A stretch of DNA of 21,982 nucleotides from a virus. The stretch covers positions 1 through 21,982 of IMG/VR virus record IMGVR_UViG_3300031539_000350; one strand, written 5' to 3'. Positions 1 through 7,031 of the stretch are shown in pieces. A program made the translations under genes and the position numbers. Numbering within the stretch: position 1 is the stretch's first letter; each line of letters starts with the position of its first letter. Under the pieces are notes generated by a model. The model did no database searches and had not been told where the DNA came from. It saw nothing but the letters and a program-made list of their open reading frames with translations.

Positions 1-627
1 ACTTGTACTTACTTCCCTTGGATTCAGATGCGTGATACTCAGAATAACGTCAACGTTTATATTCCACCAACAGGTGAAGTTGTAAGAGCGATGGCATTTA
101 CCGATAACGTGAGATTCCCTTGGTTCGCACCTGCTGGTCTGAATCGTGGTGTAACTAACGCCAAGAAGTCAATGTATAAATTGTCTCTGGAAGCACGTGA
201 TATTATCTACGCAGGTAGAATCAACCCAATGGCTGATTTCGCTGATGCAGGTACTGCAATTTTTGGTCAGAAGACTCTTCAGGTTAAAGAAAGTGCACTT
301 GATAGAATCAATGTTCGTAGATTACTGCTTCAAATCAAGGTTCTTATTGCTAATGTTGCAATCAGACTTGTATTCGAACAGAACGACCAAGCAACTATTG
401 ACCAATTCTTAAATAAAGTAAACCCAATTCTTGATAGCATCAAGAGAGAAAGAGGTCTAACCGACTTCAGGGTTAAAATGGACAATAGTAATAACACTCC
501 CGAAACTCGTGACAGAAACGAGCTATATGGTGAAATATTCTTGAAACCAACACGTGCTGTTGAATTCATCGGTATTACATTCACCATCACACCATCTGGT
601 GCATCATTTGATGACGTAGGTGGCTGA
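1..627 (+). CDS. gp18: Contractile tail sheath protein, C-terminal part (T4 gp18-like)
   Basis: The reading frame is open from the first base, so the gene is truncated at its 5' end; an internal ATG at 28 is not its start. The visible 208 residues match the C-terminal half of T4-type tail sheath proteins: an APWF/FPWFAPAGLNRG-like segment, an AGRINPMADF stretch, a GQKTL motif, then DRINVRRLLLQIK and, near the end, NNTPETRDRNELYGEIFLKPTRAVEFI followed by a GASFDDVGG tail, all in the same order as T4 gp18. The sheath polymerises around the tail tube and contracts to drive infection. It is followed by a terminator and by the tube gene two genes downstream, the usual late tail order. Identification is from motif recall and is very secure. 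Confidence 0.96.
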   Translation, partial: TCTYFPWIQMRDTQNNVNVYIPPTGEVVRAMAFTDNVRFPWFAPAGLNRGVTNAKKSMYKLSLEARDIIYAGRINPMADFADAGTAIFGQKTLQVKESALDRINVRRLLLQIKVLIANVAIRLVFEQNDQATIDQFLNKVNPILDSIKRERGLTDFRVKMDNSNNTPETRDRNELYGEIFLKPTRAVEFIGITFTITPSGASFDDVGG

Positions 628-646
628 TAATAAGGTTTAAGTAAGG

Positions 647-674
647 AAAAGACTCACGATTAGTGGGTCTTTTT
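647..674 (+). terminator. Rho-independent terminator after the sheath gene
   Basis: Stem AAAAGACTCAC pairs with GTGGGTCTTTT around a 5-nt loop (GATTA), with one G-U pair, and runs into a five-T tail. It lies 20 bp after the sheath stop codon and 10 bp before a GTATTTAT promoter motif, so it separates the sheath transcript from the next unit. Confidence 0.85.
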
Positions 675-683
675 CATTTATGA

Positions 684-691
684 GTATTTAT
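684..691 (+). promoter_or_regulatory. Putative phage late promoter motif GTATTTAT
   Basis: Exact octamer GTATTTAT, 33 bp between its last base and the ATG at 724. The same octamer stands ahead of five other transcription units in this window. Role as a late promoter -10 element is inferred from position and recurrence. Confidence 0.65.
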
Positions 692-723
692 GTGAAATAA
701 TAATAACGATAAATTAGAATATT

Positions 724-1134
724 ATGACAAATAGAAGAGGAAGACCCACAAAAAGTGCTCTGGGTCAAACACCAGCACCTAAAGTAGAAGAAGTTGCAAA
801 ATTACTAGCACCAGAATTAGAATCTGTTGTTCCTATGGCAGAACCACCAGTGGTTGAAGAACCTGTGGAAGAAAAAGGATTTGTATATGGTGAGGATTAT
901 GTTGACAATCCCGATATTGAAAGAGTGTTGGTGGAGAAAGTTTCACCACAAGTATTTGAAGAACCCGTTGAAGAAGTTTCTACTGAAGTTCCTTTACAAG
1001 ATGAACTCCCAGATGATGAAGACGTTGATGACGGGGATTTTGAGGAAGAAGAAGAAAAGCCACCAAGGACTTTGAAAAGTCTTGGAAAAGCTGAACTAAG
1101 GTTATTTCAGAGAACAGGTATTATGCCAAAATAA
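724..1134 (+). CDS. Small acidic protein between sheath and tube genes
   Basis: A 136-aa protein of unknown function. The first 15 residues are basic with an AT-hook-like RRGRPTK; the middle is proline- and glutamate-rich, low complexity (repeated PVEE/EEPVEE units), and a run of Asp/Glu occupies about residues 95-112. The last 22 residues (TLKSLGKAELRLFQRTGIMPK) are basic and look folded. It has its own upstream terminator and GTATTTAT motif and lies between the sheath and tube genes, so it is probably a late virion or tail-assembly protein. The charged, disordered middle suggests a flexible linker or chaperone, but I do not recognise a family. No Shine-Dalgarno sequence precedes the ATG; the leader is AT-rich. 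Confidence 0.85.
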   Translation: MTNRRGRPTKSALGQTPAPKVEEVAKLLAPELESVVPMAEPPVVEEPVEEKGFVYGEDYVDNPDIERVLVEKVSPQVFEEPVEEVSTEVPLQDELPDDEDVDDGDFEEEEEKPPRTLKSLGKAELRLFQRTGIMPK

Positions 1135-1173
1135 TTTTGTTTGTTTTTATCGGTATGATTTTCAAATACCAGA

Positions 1174-1181
1174 GTATTTAT
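1174..1181 (+). promoter_or_regulatory. Putative phage late promoter motif GTATTTAT
   Basis: Exact octamer GTATTTAT preceded by AGA, 43 bp upstream of the tail tube ATG at 1224. A weak hairpin (GGTAT at 1152-1156 with ATACC at 1166-1170) lies just upstream, without a T-run. Confidence 0.65.
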
Positions 1182-1223
1182 TATTAAACGCAAAAATAAG
1201 CAGAAAATTAACATTCAAATAAC

Positions 1224-1721
1224 ATGGCAGCAGAAGAAACAATGATAAGAACGATGCCGTTCGAATACGAACCAAAAAGAGTCAATAGATTCTTTGCCGT
1301 ATTTGACGACTCATTAGGAATTCAGGTTTGGAAAGTTCAGAAGTTCAAAAGACCTTCGATGAAAATCAATAGTGTCCCAATTATGTACATGAACGAACAA
1401 AACTATGTTGCTGGTAGATATACTTGGGATTCGATGTCAGTGACATTCCTAGACCCAATTGGTCCGTCTACTTCACAGCAACTTATGGAGTGGGTTCGTT
1501 TACATGCTGAATCTCTTACAGGACGTATGGGATACGCAGCAGGTTATAAAAAAGACATTACACTTAAATCATTAGACCCAACAGGTGTTGAGGTTGAAAA
1601 ATGGTTCTTGGAGCAATGTCAAATCGTAAGTATTGACTTTGGTGATAACGATTATACAAATGATGAACTGACAAACATTACACTAGAAATTCAACCTTGG
1701 AGATGTATCCTTAACCTATAA
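1224..1721 (+). CDS. gp19: Tail tube protein (T4 gp19-like)
   Basis: A 165-aa protein, almost the same length as T4 gp19 (163 aa). It has the family layout: an N-terminal region with NRFFAVF, a strand pair around VWKVQKFKRPSMKINSV, the segment WDSMSVTFLDPIGPSTSQQLMEW, and a C-terminal LTNITLEIQPWRCIL strand. It forms the hexameric rings of the rigid inner tube that the sheath surrounds, through which the DNA passes. It has its own GTATTTAT motif, fitting the high expression needed for a major structural protein, and ends at a strong terminator. The ATG at 1224 is the only good start and has no Shine-Dalgarno sequence. Confidence 0.93.
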   Translation: MAAEETMIRTMPFEYEPKRVNRFFAVFDDSLGIQVWKVQKFKRPSMKINSVPIMYMNEQNYVAGRYTWDSMSVTFLDPIGPSTSQQLMEWVRLHAESLTGRMGYAAGYKKDITLKSLDPTGVEVEKWFLEQCQIVSIDFGDNDYTNDELTNITLEIQPWRCILNL

Positions 1722-1742
1722 GATACACACACTACTAAATCT

Positions 1743-1771
1743 AAAGCCATCCGTTTCGGGTGGCTTTTTTT
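1743..1771 (+). terminator. Terminator between convergent transcription units
   Basis: A 10-bp stem, AAAGCCATCC pairing with GGGTGGCTTT (one T-G pair), with a GTTTC loop and a seven-T tail on the plus strand. It ends the tail tube transcript. The minus-strand gene stops at 1770, inside the T-tail, so the same hairpin (with a weaker TTTAGATTT tail) may also end the leftward operon. Confidence 0.9.
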
Positions 1772-1958
1772 ATTGGAAGGTGCAGCCAGTGGGGGTCACT
1801 ACGAAATCACACACGATGTATTGAAGAGATGTTTTTGGGAACACGTAGACGTTTATAATTCCATCTTCAACTTTAATTGTAAAATCTGAAATTTCACCAT
1901 TTTCCTTTGATACTTCCATCTTTTTTTGAACGCATCTAATCTTATTATCTTCTGTCAT
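1770..1958 (-). CDS. Hypothetical 62-aa protein
   Basis: Small protein, last gene of the leftward operon. It starts with a charged, lysine-rich segment (residues 1-30) followed by alternating hydrophobic and polar residues (FTIKVEDGIINVYVFP and YIVCDFVVTP) suggestive of a small beta-sheet domain. Two Cys (9 and 50) and a third near the C-terminus are present but form no metal-binding pattern. It is separated from the nuclease gene by 55 bp that hold a large palindrome, so it may be regulated apart from the rest of the operon. I recognise no family. Confidence 0.6.
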   Translation of the reverse strand: MTEDNKIRCVQKKMEVSKENGEISDFTIKVEDGIINVYVFPKTSLQYIVCDFVVTPTGCTFQ

Positions 1959-1975
1959 CTTTGTTGGTTTTTACT

Positions 1976-2006
1976 AACATTAACCACTAAATTAGGTGTT
2001 AATGTT
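1976..2006. repeat. 31-bp imperfect palindrome between two minus-strand genes
   Basis: Arms AACATTAAC and GTTAATGTT are perfect 9-bp complements, and the centre (CTAA-A-TTAG) continues the symmetry; only two of fifteen base pairs mismatch. No T-run follows on either strand, so it is not a standard terminator. It could be an operator for a dimeric repressor or an mRNA hairpin controlling the 62-aa gene that starts at 1958. Confidence 0.6.
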
Positions 2007-2013
2007 GGGATTT

Positions 2014-2799
2014 CTATGCAGCTAATTCTGCGATTCTGTTGTTCATCATAATGTTGGTGTAATAACTTCTGTCTTTGGTCTCAATTATTTCATAATTCTC
2101 GTTATTATGACTGAACCAAACAATATATGATTTTCCTAGTTTTATACCAGTATTTTTCTCAATAATCATTTTATACATGGCAAGTTGAAGCGAATAAATT
2201 TCCAAATCACTGTCTTCCAACATAAATAATTCATCATGAAAATGTCGGGACTTCATTTCCTTATCGAATTTCTTGTTGGTTTTCCAGTCCCAAATTTGGA
2301 ACTGTTTCATTTTTACGTTATAAAATAGGATATCGAGCATTCCACCAATTAATGACTCTCTATCGTATATTATCATCTCTGTTCGTATCGGAATGAGTTT
2401 TCCTTGAATATCGTTATAGAAATTATCAACATGTTTTTTCGTTATCTCGTATTCCGGTAAAACCGGGTCAAATCCGAATTCGTCAAGAATCTGTTGTTTC
2501 GGATAGGGGAATATTTTATTTAAAAACAATCTTTCTGCGTAGTCATGGATTGCCGAACCTTTCATTGTGCCCTTTTTGTTTATAAATTCCCAAGCACGCA
2601 ACACTTCTCTCTGAGTAAGAGTGTATTCATTGGCTTTATAATCTGACCAATAATCTTCGTCAAATTCTTCCTGATATCGATGGATTAATGTAGTAACACT
2701 CACCAATTCTTTACCATCCACATAATATTTATGTGGTTCATCATGAAACGTGACTTCGTTAAATGAAGTGAAAAATTTATTGGGAACCTCGATGTTCAT
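2014..2799 (-). CDS. PD-(D/E)XK superfamily nuclease, RecB/Cas4-like
   Basis: A 261-aa protein with the ordered motifs of RecB-type PD-(D/E)XK exonucleases: G81-S-A-I-H85 (GxxxH, metal-binding His), Glu141, GGMLD156 (the catalytic Asp), IWDWK with D171 and K173, and Q205-LAMY209 (QxxxY). All catalytic positions are present, so it is probably active on DNA ends. The length fits single-domain phage members. There is no helicase domain and no cysteine cluster, so an AddB or iron-sulfur Cas4 type is unlikely. It follows the hub gene by 21 bp in a structural operon, so a role in DNA processing late in infection or host DNA degradation is possible but inferred. Confidence 0.82.
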   Translation of the reverse strand: MNIEVPNKFFTSFNEVTFHDEPHKYYVDGKELVSVTTLIHRYQEEFDEDYWSDYKANEYTLTQREVLRAWEFINKKGTMKGSAIHDYAERLFLNKIFPYPKQQILDEFGFDPVLPEYEITKKHVDNFYNDIQGKLIPIRTEMIIYDRESLIGGMLDILFYNVKMKQFQIWDWKTNKKFDKEMKSRHFHDELFMLEDSDLEIYSLQLAMYKMIIEKNTGIKLGKSYIVWFSHNNENYEIIETKDRSYYTNIMMNNRIAELAA

Positions 2800-2820
2800 T
2801 GCAGCAAATATACAAAAATT

Positions 2821-3714
2821 TTAGTTCGTGACAACGTTTTTCTGTAGAATGGCTTCGAATTGTATTTCTTCGAGTTTTTTAATTATGGCTGCTCTATCTG
2901 CTGCTAAACCCGGATATGGATGAATGTGGTTTAGTAATGCAATTCTAATGACCTCTAGGGCTTCAATTAAGACATCTGCACGGGCTAATGGGTGTCCTTC
3001 GGCAAATACCCTCACTCTATCCTCTGGAGTCATTCTAGCAGCTTTAAACTTGGGATTACCTTCATGTGTAATCAGGGCAATCTTATCACTTTGAATAATG
3101 GTATTACTGTAAAAATCATCATTATTACCTTCAAGTGGCTCATAAACTAATCCTATATGTGCAGGATTCTTTACATTGAGACTTAATATATCACCATCTT
3201 CGTGTTTTCCTGCTCTGAGATGCAGTTCATTTACTTTGAGTATGATATCAGCATTAACTTTACCAATAATCGCCACATCTTCTTTTGTTGGAAACACGCC
3301 AACAGCATCGGGATATGTTGTAGGTGCTTTCTGGGGTTTAGTTAAACCGAGATTGGTTGTCGAAAGCGCACTGAATCTCGAATCGAATCCGATTTTTTGT
3401 GGTTGTGAGATAATTGGACCTAACCAGAAACGACTTCTTTCTGGAAATTTATTGTCTTCAACAAAAATCCTAACCATTTCCCCAGCCTGTGGATATAGAT
3501 GGAAAAATTTGGGTTGTAAAGGGTAGCAATCCGGTAAATCACTATCTCCTGTTCTGTTATCGAGTTCAGGAATTCTAACTTTAATTATACCACCATCGGT
3601 TTCATCAACAATGCTTATAACCTCACCGTAGAAAATGGTTCTGTTTCTTTGAATGTTGGCATGTTCCTTTTTATTAGGATTGCTGGTTTGTATGATTGGC
3701 TTATCGTATGGCAT
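2821..3714 (-). CDS. Baseplate hub/spike protein with gp5-like OB-fold, no lysozyme domain
   Basis: A 297-aa protein. Residues about 25-105 (FYGEVISIVDETDGGIIKVRIPE through a YPLQPKFFHLYPQAGEMVRIFVED strand and FWLGPII) fit the N-terminal OB-fold of T4 gp5 and related VgrG-like hub proteins that link the tube to the spike. Residues about 150-235 are beta-rich with turn-forming DG/GN steps and could form a short spike or beta-helix. The last 60 residues are helical, containing HIHPYPGL. The muramidase domain found in T4 gp5 is absent, so wall digestion must be supplied by another protein. Its start overlaps the stop of the coiled-coil gene by one base, showing translational coupling. Hub assignment is fairly confident; the exact T4 counterpart is not. 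Confidence 0.75.
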   Translation of the reverse strand: MPYDKPIIQTSNPNKKEHANIQRNRTIFYGEVISIVDETDGGIIKVRIPELDNRTGDSDLPDCYPLQPKFFHLYPQAGEMVRIFVEDNKFPERSRFWLGPIISQPQKIGFDSRFSALSTTNLGLTKPQKAPTTYPDAVGVFPTKEDVAIIGKVNADIILKVNELHLRAGKHEDGDILSLNVKNPAHIGLVYEPLEGNNDDFYSNTIIQSDKIALITHEGNPKFKAARMTPEDRVRVFAEGHPLARADVLIEALEVIRIALLNHIHPYPGLAADRAAIIKKLEEIQFEAILQKNVVTN

Positions 3715-3917
3715 TATGTACTTATTTTTTCAATGATTTCCACGTAATTTTTTTCAAGTTCTTCCAACTGTCGTGCCTTTTCGTTAAGATTTATTTCAAG
3801 TTCCTCCAATTTATAGGTATCGGCAATAATTTCCTTTTTCAAGGCTTCATGTTTCACACAGATATCATTACTTATTTTAAGTAACTGTGTTGGTGTATAT
3901 CCACTTAAATTTTCCAT
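3714..3917 (-). CDS. 67-aa coiled-coil protein
   Basis: Small protein whose residues 20-65 form a strong heptad pattern (ALKKEI, LEELEINLNEKARQLEELEKN) typical of a parallel coiled coil. It overlaps both neighbours by one base (start/stop sharing), so it is translated together with the hub protein and the 136-aa protein. It may be an assembly chaperone or a structural clamp of the hub. No family recognised. Confidence 0.75.
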   Translation of the reverse strand: MENLSGYTPTQLLKISNDICVKHEALKKEIIADTYKLEELEINLNEKARQLEELEKNYVEIIEKIST

Positions 3918-4327
3918 TATTGTATTACCCCATAACCTTTTGAAAATGTTATTGTTGACCCGAATACCGAAACGGGTCCAGTTGGTGAAATACCTGCTGC
4001 TGTCAACGTGATTCCCGGTGGAATTGCCACAGAAATAAGTGCATCTTGTTGAAGTGCTTTAACAATTTCTTCAATTCTGATTCTTTCCATTATTTCATCG
4101 GGACTAATTGCTCCCGAAGGCAGCGCACCAACAGGTAATCCAGCTTCAGATTTTCTCGCAATAATACGTGATGCTATTTTTGTTGGTGACAACCCAGCAC
4201 GTAGGGGCACACCTATTAACATAAGTGGTGTGGGTACGGGTGGTGGACCACCAACTGATGAGAGGTTCAATATTTTATCGAATCCCCCAATAATTGCATC
4301 GATACTATTGAAATCAATCGCTGCCAT
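3917..4327 (-). CDS. Hypothetical 136-aa structural-operon protein
   Basis: Unrecognised. Residues 25-45 are proline- and glycine-rich (VGGPPPVPTPLMLIGVPLRAG), the middle (SPDEIMERIRIEEIVKALQQDA) is an amphipathic helix, and the rest has Gly/Pro-Thr turns with short hydrophobic strands (LISVAIPPGITLTAAG; VSVFGSTITFSKG). That C-terminal pattern resembles small beta-domains of virion proteins. It sits in an operon with the OB-fold hub protein with a one-base overlap, so a baseplate or spike component is the best guess. Confidence 0.7.
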   Translation of the reverse strand: MAAIDFNSIDAIIGGFDKILNLSSVGGPPPVPTPLMLIGVPLRAGLSPTKIASRIIARKSEAGLPVGALPSGAISPDEIMERIRIEEIVKALQQDALISVAIPPGITLTAAGISPTGPVSVFGSTITFSKGYGVIQ

Positions 4328-4328
4328 A

Positions 4329-4505
4329 TTAATTTAGGCTCTTTAGTTTTTTAATACTAATCCATTCCCAACCCAAGAATAATCTTGTACATACTCTTCT
4401 AAAACCGTTAGGTTTTGAAGTTGTAGCAAGTTGTGTACCGTCAGTCGCTCCATCTATTAGATAAACGCCAAGGAATTTTTTGTTTAATTTTTGGTCTACT
4501 ATCAT
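4329..4505 (-). CDS. Hypothetical 58-aa protein
   Basis: Short gene that fills the gap between the 450-aa and 136-aa genes. The frame begins MIVDQKLNKKFLGVYLIDGA and ends KKLKSLN; the product is basic with several aromatic residues (LFLGWEWI). It lies 5 bp after the upstream stop and 1 bp before the next ATG, the tight packing seen for every gene in this operon, and that is the main evidence that it is real. No family recognised. Confidence 0.65.
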   Translation of the reverse strand: MIVDQKLNKKFLGVYLIDGATDGTQLATTSKPNGFRRVCTRLFLGWEWISIKKLKSLN

Positions 4506-4510
4506 GATTT

Positions 4511-5863
4511 TTATGTTATTACATTTGTAACTTTCCCTAACGCACCCGTTAGGCTTGTTATAATACCAGTATACTGGTTTATTTTTTCTTTAAGTACTCT
4601 TATAATTACTGGTTTCAGTAATTTTATTAAATAAGCAACAGCTAATGCGAAAATGAATTCAGCAATCAGCCTCATTATTTCCTTTGCCATACACTTAATA
4701 CAGGTTTTGAAGTATTTCATGTCTTCACTTGCCTTATTAATTTTAACCTCACCATTATTTTGTAACGAACTCATCATACCCAATAATACTCGTACTTGTG
4801 GTGCAGTTGTCACGGCTTCCAACATTTTAATTGTGAGGGCATTGATGATTTTCTGAAAAAAACCGTCTTTAATTGTTTCCTTATTTTCTTTAGTCGCATC
4901 TTCTAATGTCGGGTCACCATTAGTACTTTCATCAATAGTTGCTTCGAATTGGTTAGCAACAAAAAATGGGTCCGTTGAACCTGATACATTTTGAATCATA
5001 TTATCTAAGTCACCGAACTGAAGTTCTGGTGCTATTAATCCACAACCCAAGTCATATGTCACGATACCAGCAGTTAATTCACGTGCTTTTTTAAGTAACT
5101 CATCTAAATCCTCTGGAGGAATCTCAAAACTATCATCATTATTAAGTACTTGTTCAAGTTGTAAACTAACTTCTAGTTCTTCGTGGTTTTGTTCTACGGT
5201 TTTATTTTGTTTTTTTGCAAGTGTACCATAAAACGCATCCATTACTTTTGTCGTAATTTCTTTTTTATCAATAAGTACGGCATCATCAATATATTGTGTA
5301 AAGAAATCCCCAATTTTTAAAGATTTAGCAGCAGTCGTGGGTCTTATTTGCATTTCATCGGTTGTGCCGTTATATTTTAACGTAAACACACTGAAATTCA
5401 CGTCACTACCTTCATTTAAAATAGCATTATAAGCACTTTGGTCAAAGTTTGGTGTTACTTTTTCATACAATAAACTGCCTTGGTCAGTAGCGGGGTTAAC
5501 TTTTAACTTTCCACCAACATCTATGTCTTTTACTGGTAACGTAATACCGTTATCCTTGAAATTGCTTCCGGTTGTAGGCAATAAATTGTCGGCATTTGAC
5601 TGAATGAATTGTTTTTTCAACACATCCTTTAATTGTGGCTCCACATTATCGATTAGGTCCGTAAACATACCACCAATAGTCTCTTTCAATGCATCGGTTC
5701 CAGCAACAGTTTTCATTACGTCAAGTAAAAAGGGCACGATGTCCTTTTTATTGTTGATTGACGGGAATAAATCTGTCTGCAATGGCTTCTTACTTTCTTG
5801 AATTAAGGAAGTATAGGAACCAATTGTAGTAAAAACATTTCTTTTGTCGTCAGCTAAACTCAT
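4511..5863 (-). CDS. 450-aa protein with hydrophobic C-terminal helix, possible tail/baseplate component
   Basis: I do not recognise the family. The first 300 residues are mixed alpha/beta and acidic, with predicted helices at 40-85 and around 225-265. Residues about 330-450 are almost entirely helical; residues 399-424 (LIAEFIFALAVAYLIKLLKPVIIRVL) are long and hydrophobic enough to cross a membrane, followed by an amphipathic Gly-containing tail (TSLTGALGKVTNVIT). A CIKC pair lies at 388-391. There is no signal peptide. It is the second gene of the leftward baseplate-type operon, overlapping the 130-aa gene by one base. A membrane-interacting tail-tip or injection protein is possible, but this is inference from the hydrophobic segment and location only. 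Confidence 0.75.
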   Translation of the reverse strand: MSLADDKRNVFTTIGSYTSLIQESKKPLQTDLFPSINNKKDIVPFLLDVMKTVAGTDALKETIGGMFTDLIDNVEPQLKDVLKKQFIQSNADNLLPTTGSNFKDNGITLPVKDIDVGGKLKVNPATDQGSLLYEKVTPNFDQSAYNAILNEGSDVNFSVFTLKYNGTTDEMQIRPTTAAKSLKIGDFFTQYIDDAVLIDKKEITTKVMDAFYGTLAKKQNKTVEQNHEELEVSLQLEQVLNNDDSFEIPPEDLDELLKKARELTAGIVTYDLGCGLIAPELQFGDLDNMIQNVSGSTDPFFVANQFEATIDESTNGDPTLEDATKENKETIKDGFFQKIINALTIKMLEAVTTAPQVRVLLGMMSSLQNNGEVKINKASEDMKYFKTCIKCMAKEIMRLIAEFIFALAVAYLIKLLKPVIIRVLKEKINQYTGIITSLTGALGKVTNVIT

Positions 5864-6255
5864 TATTCATTTTCTAATTCTTCATTACTAACACCTGTGC
5901 CTCTGGCAACGATATCCAGTAATTCGCTTTGTCTTTCACTTGTCAACTCACCCTTTTCTTGTGCTTCGGTCTTACCAAAAACAGCACCATCTTTCTTATC
6001 AAAGACAACCTCTTTTAAATACTTGAGAATCATAATTTTCTGCTCTTGGTTTTTGGCTTCGGCAGCAATCAATTTAATGATTTCACCACCTATTGCCTGA
6101 ACCTCACCGGGTTCTTTAACTTTGACTTCCCATTTATTATATAATCGGATAATTTTTGCTTTGATATTATGACTTTCATCATATATTTCCTGAAGAAGTT
6201 TATTTACACTTTCTTCATCGAATTTTAACTGTTTTCTCTTAGGACGTGGACACAT
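5863..6255 (-). CDS. Hypothetical 130-aa helical protein, first gene of leftward operon
   Basis: Starts with a basic segment (MCPRPKRKQLKF), then charged helices through residue 100, and ends with a very acidic tail (NEELENE). No enzymatic motif is seen. It is the first gene after the minus-strand GTATTTAT motif, 68 bp away, and its stop overlaps the start of the 450-aa gene. It could be an assembly chaperone or scaffold-like protein for the baseplate genes that follow. The ATG at 6255 is preceded by an A-rich leader without a Shine-Dalgarno sequence. Confidence 0.7.
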   Translation of the reverse strand: MCPRPKRKQLKFDEESVNKLLQEIYDESHNIKAKIIRLYNKWEVKVKEPGEVQAIGGEIIKLIAAEAKNQEQKIMILKYLKEVVFDKKDGAVFGKTEAQEKGELTSERQSELLDIVARGTGVSNEELENE

Positions 6256-6322
6256 AAGTGTTTAATTTTATTCTTTTTCGGTTATTTACTATTGTCTTAG
6301 CATAATTATAGTTTTAGTACAT

Positions 6323-6330
6323 ATAAATAC
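6323..6330 (-). promoter_or_regulatory. Putative phage late promoter motif GTATTTAT (minus strand)
   Basis: ATAAATAC on the plus strand, i.e. GTATTTAT in the direction of transcription, in the 81-bp gap between two leftward genes and 68 bp ahead of the ATG at 6255. It suggests that the 6255-1770 genes form their own late unit rather than relying only on read-through from the upstream genes. Confidence 0.6.
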
Positions 6331-6336
6331 GGGTTA

Positions 6337-6711
6337 TTATATTTCTGGATTGTCTTTATACCAGTCATCAAAACTAATATTTTTTCGTTGACGAGCATAT
6401 TTAAGTTTCCAATCAGCCATCCAACTCCTAATTAAAACAATACAATATGACTTACCAGTTGCCTTCTTACCACTTGGATACACAGTGTCAGGCTTAAACC
6501 TACCCACATTCAGTACTAAGTGACTTAATATTGCAAGCCTCACGTCATCATCGACAAAATGAAGGCGATATCGTTCAAGAATAGCGTCAATAAGTTTTCT
6601 AAACGGAATAAAAAGATGATTATCAAAAATTTCATTCTTTTCAACGATATCTTCGGTAGTAACATATTCTGCAAGTTTTTCTTCAACTTCTGGTGTCCAA
6701 TATTCTTTCAT
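6337..6711 (-). CDS. Short gp55-like sigma-family protein (paralogue of the 290-aa protein)
   Basis: A 124-aa protein clearly related to the 290-aa protein encoded at 7031-7903. Shared blocks are EKNEIFDNHLFIPFRKLIDAILERY (residues 24-48), a following AILSHLVLNVGRFKP (60-74), and GKSYCIVLIRSWMADW...KNISFDDW (86-117). This order (helix pair, then ...SY...I.R...) resembles sigma region 2 of T4 gp55-type late sigma factors, where the last block contacts core polymerase and the -10 DNA. It lacks the roughly 45-residue insertion and the C-terminal 120 residues of its relative. It may be an alternative sigma, an anti-sigma-like decoy or a partner. Sigma function is inferred from resemblance, not shown. 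Confidence 0.6.
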   Translation of the reverse strand: MKEYWTPEVEEKLAEYVTTEDIVEKNEIFDNHLFIPFRKLIDAILERYRLHFVDDDVRLAILSHLVLNVGRFKPDTVYPSGKKATGKSYCIVLIRSWMADWKLKYARQRKNISFDDWYKDNPEI

Positions 6712-6713
6712 AA

Positions 6714-7031
6714 TTATTTTAATTCATGTCCCTCATCCTGATAAACCCCACAAATACATGGTATGTTAAATTTAATGTGTTCAGACTTTCTAACGAAATA
6801 TAGTGCTAATGCTGGTGAATAGACATCCCGAACCATTCTTACTCCCCGATATTTCATTCGTTCTTCTTGAAATTCATTCTTTTCTTCGTAGTCGGTATGT
6901 TCATAATATTCTCGAAAAGCAGCAAATATTTCAGGTGACACTATCATCATTCTGATATCATCCCGGTGTTCATCGATGTATTTATCTAGCTTCTCGATGT
7001 TTTCCTTATTCTTAATTAAAAACTTTTCCAT
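6714..7031 (-). CDS. Hypothetical 105-aa protein between the two sigma-like genes
   Basis: Unrecognised. The N-terminal 30 residues are charged helix; a segment MMIVSPEIFAAFREYYEH is followed by MKYRGVRMVRDVYSPALALYF and a C-terminal CIC (residues about 94-96) with His near the end. Its start overlaps the stop of the 290-aa gene (TAATG) and it ends 2 bp before the 124-aa gene, so all three are translated together. Tight coupling with two sigma-like proteins makes a transcription-related role possible, but nothing in the sequence shows it. Confidence 0.7.
   Translation of the reverse strand: MEKFLIKNKENIEKLDKYIDEHRDDIRMMIVSPEIFAAFREYYEHTDYEEKNEFQEERMKYRGVRMVRDVYSPALALYFVRKSEHIKFNIPCICGVYQDEGHELK

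Noticed and set aside
330-590. 86-aa minus-strand frame in the sheath gene
   Set aside because: Fully antisense to a clear gp18-like coding sequence.
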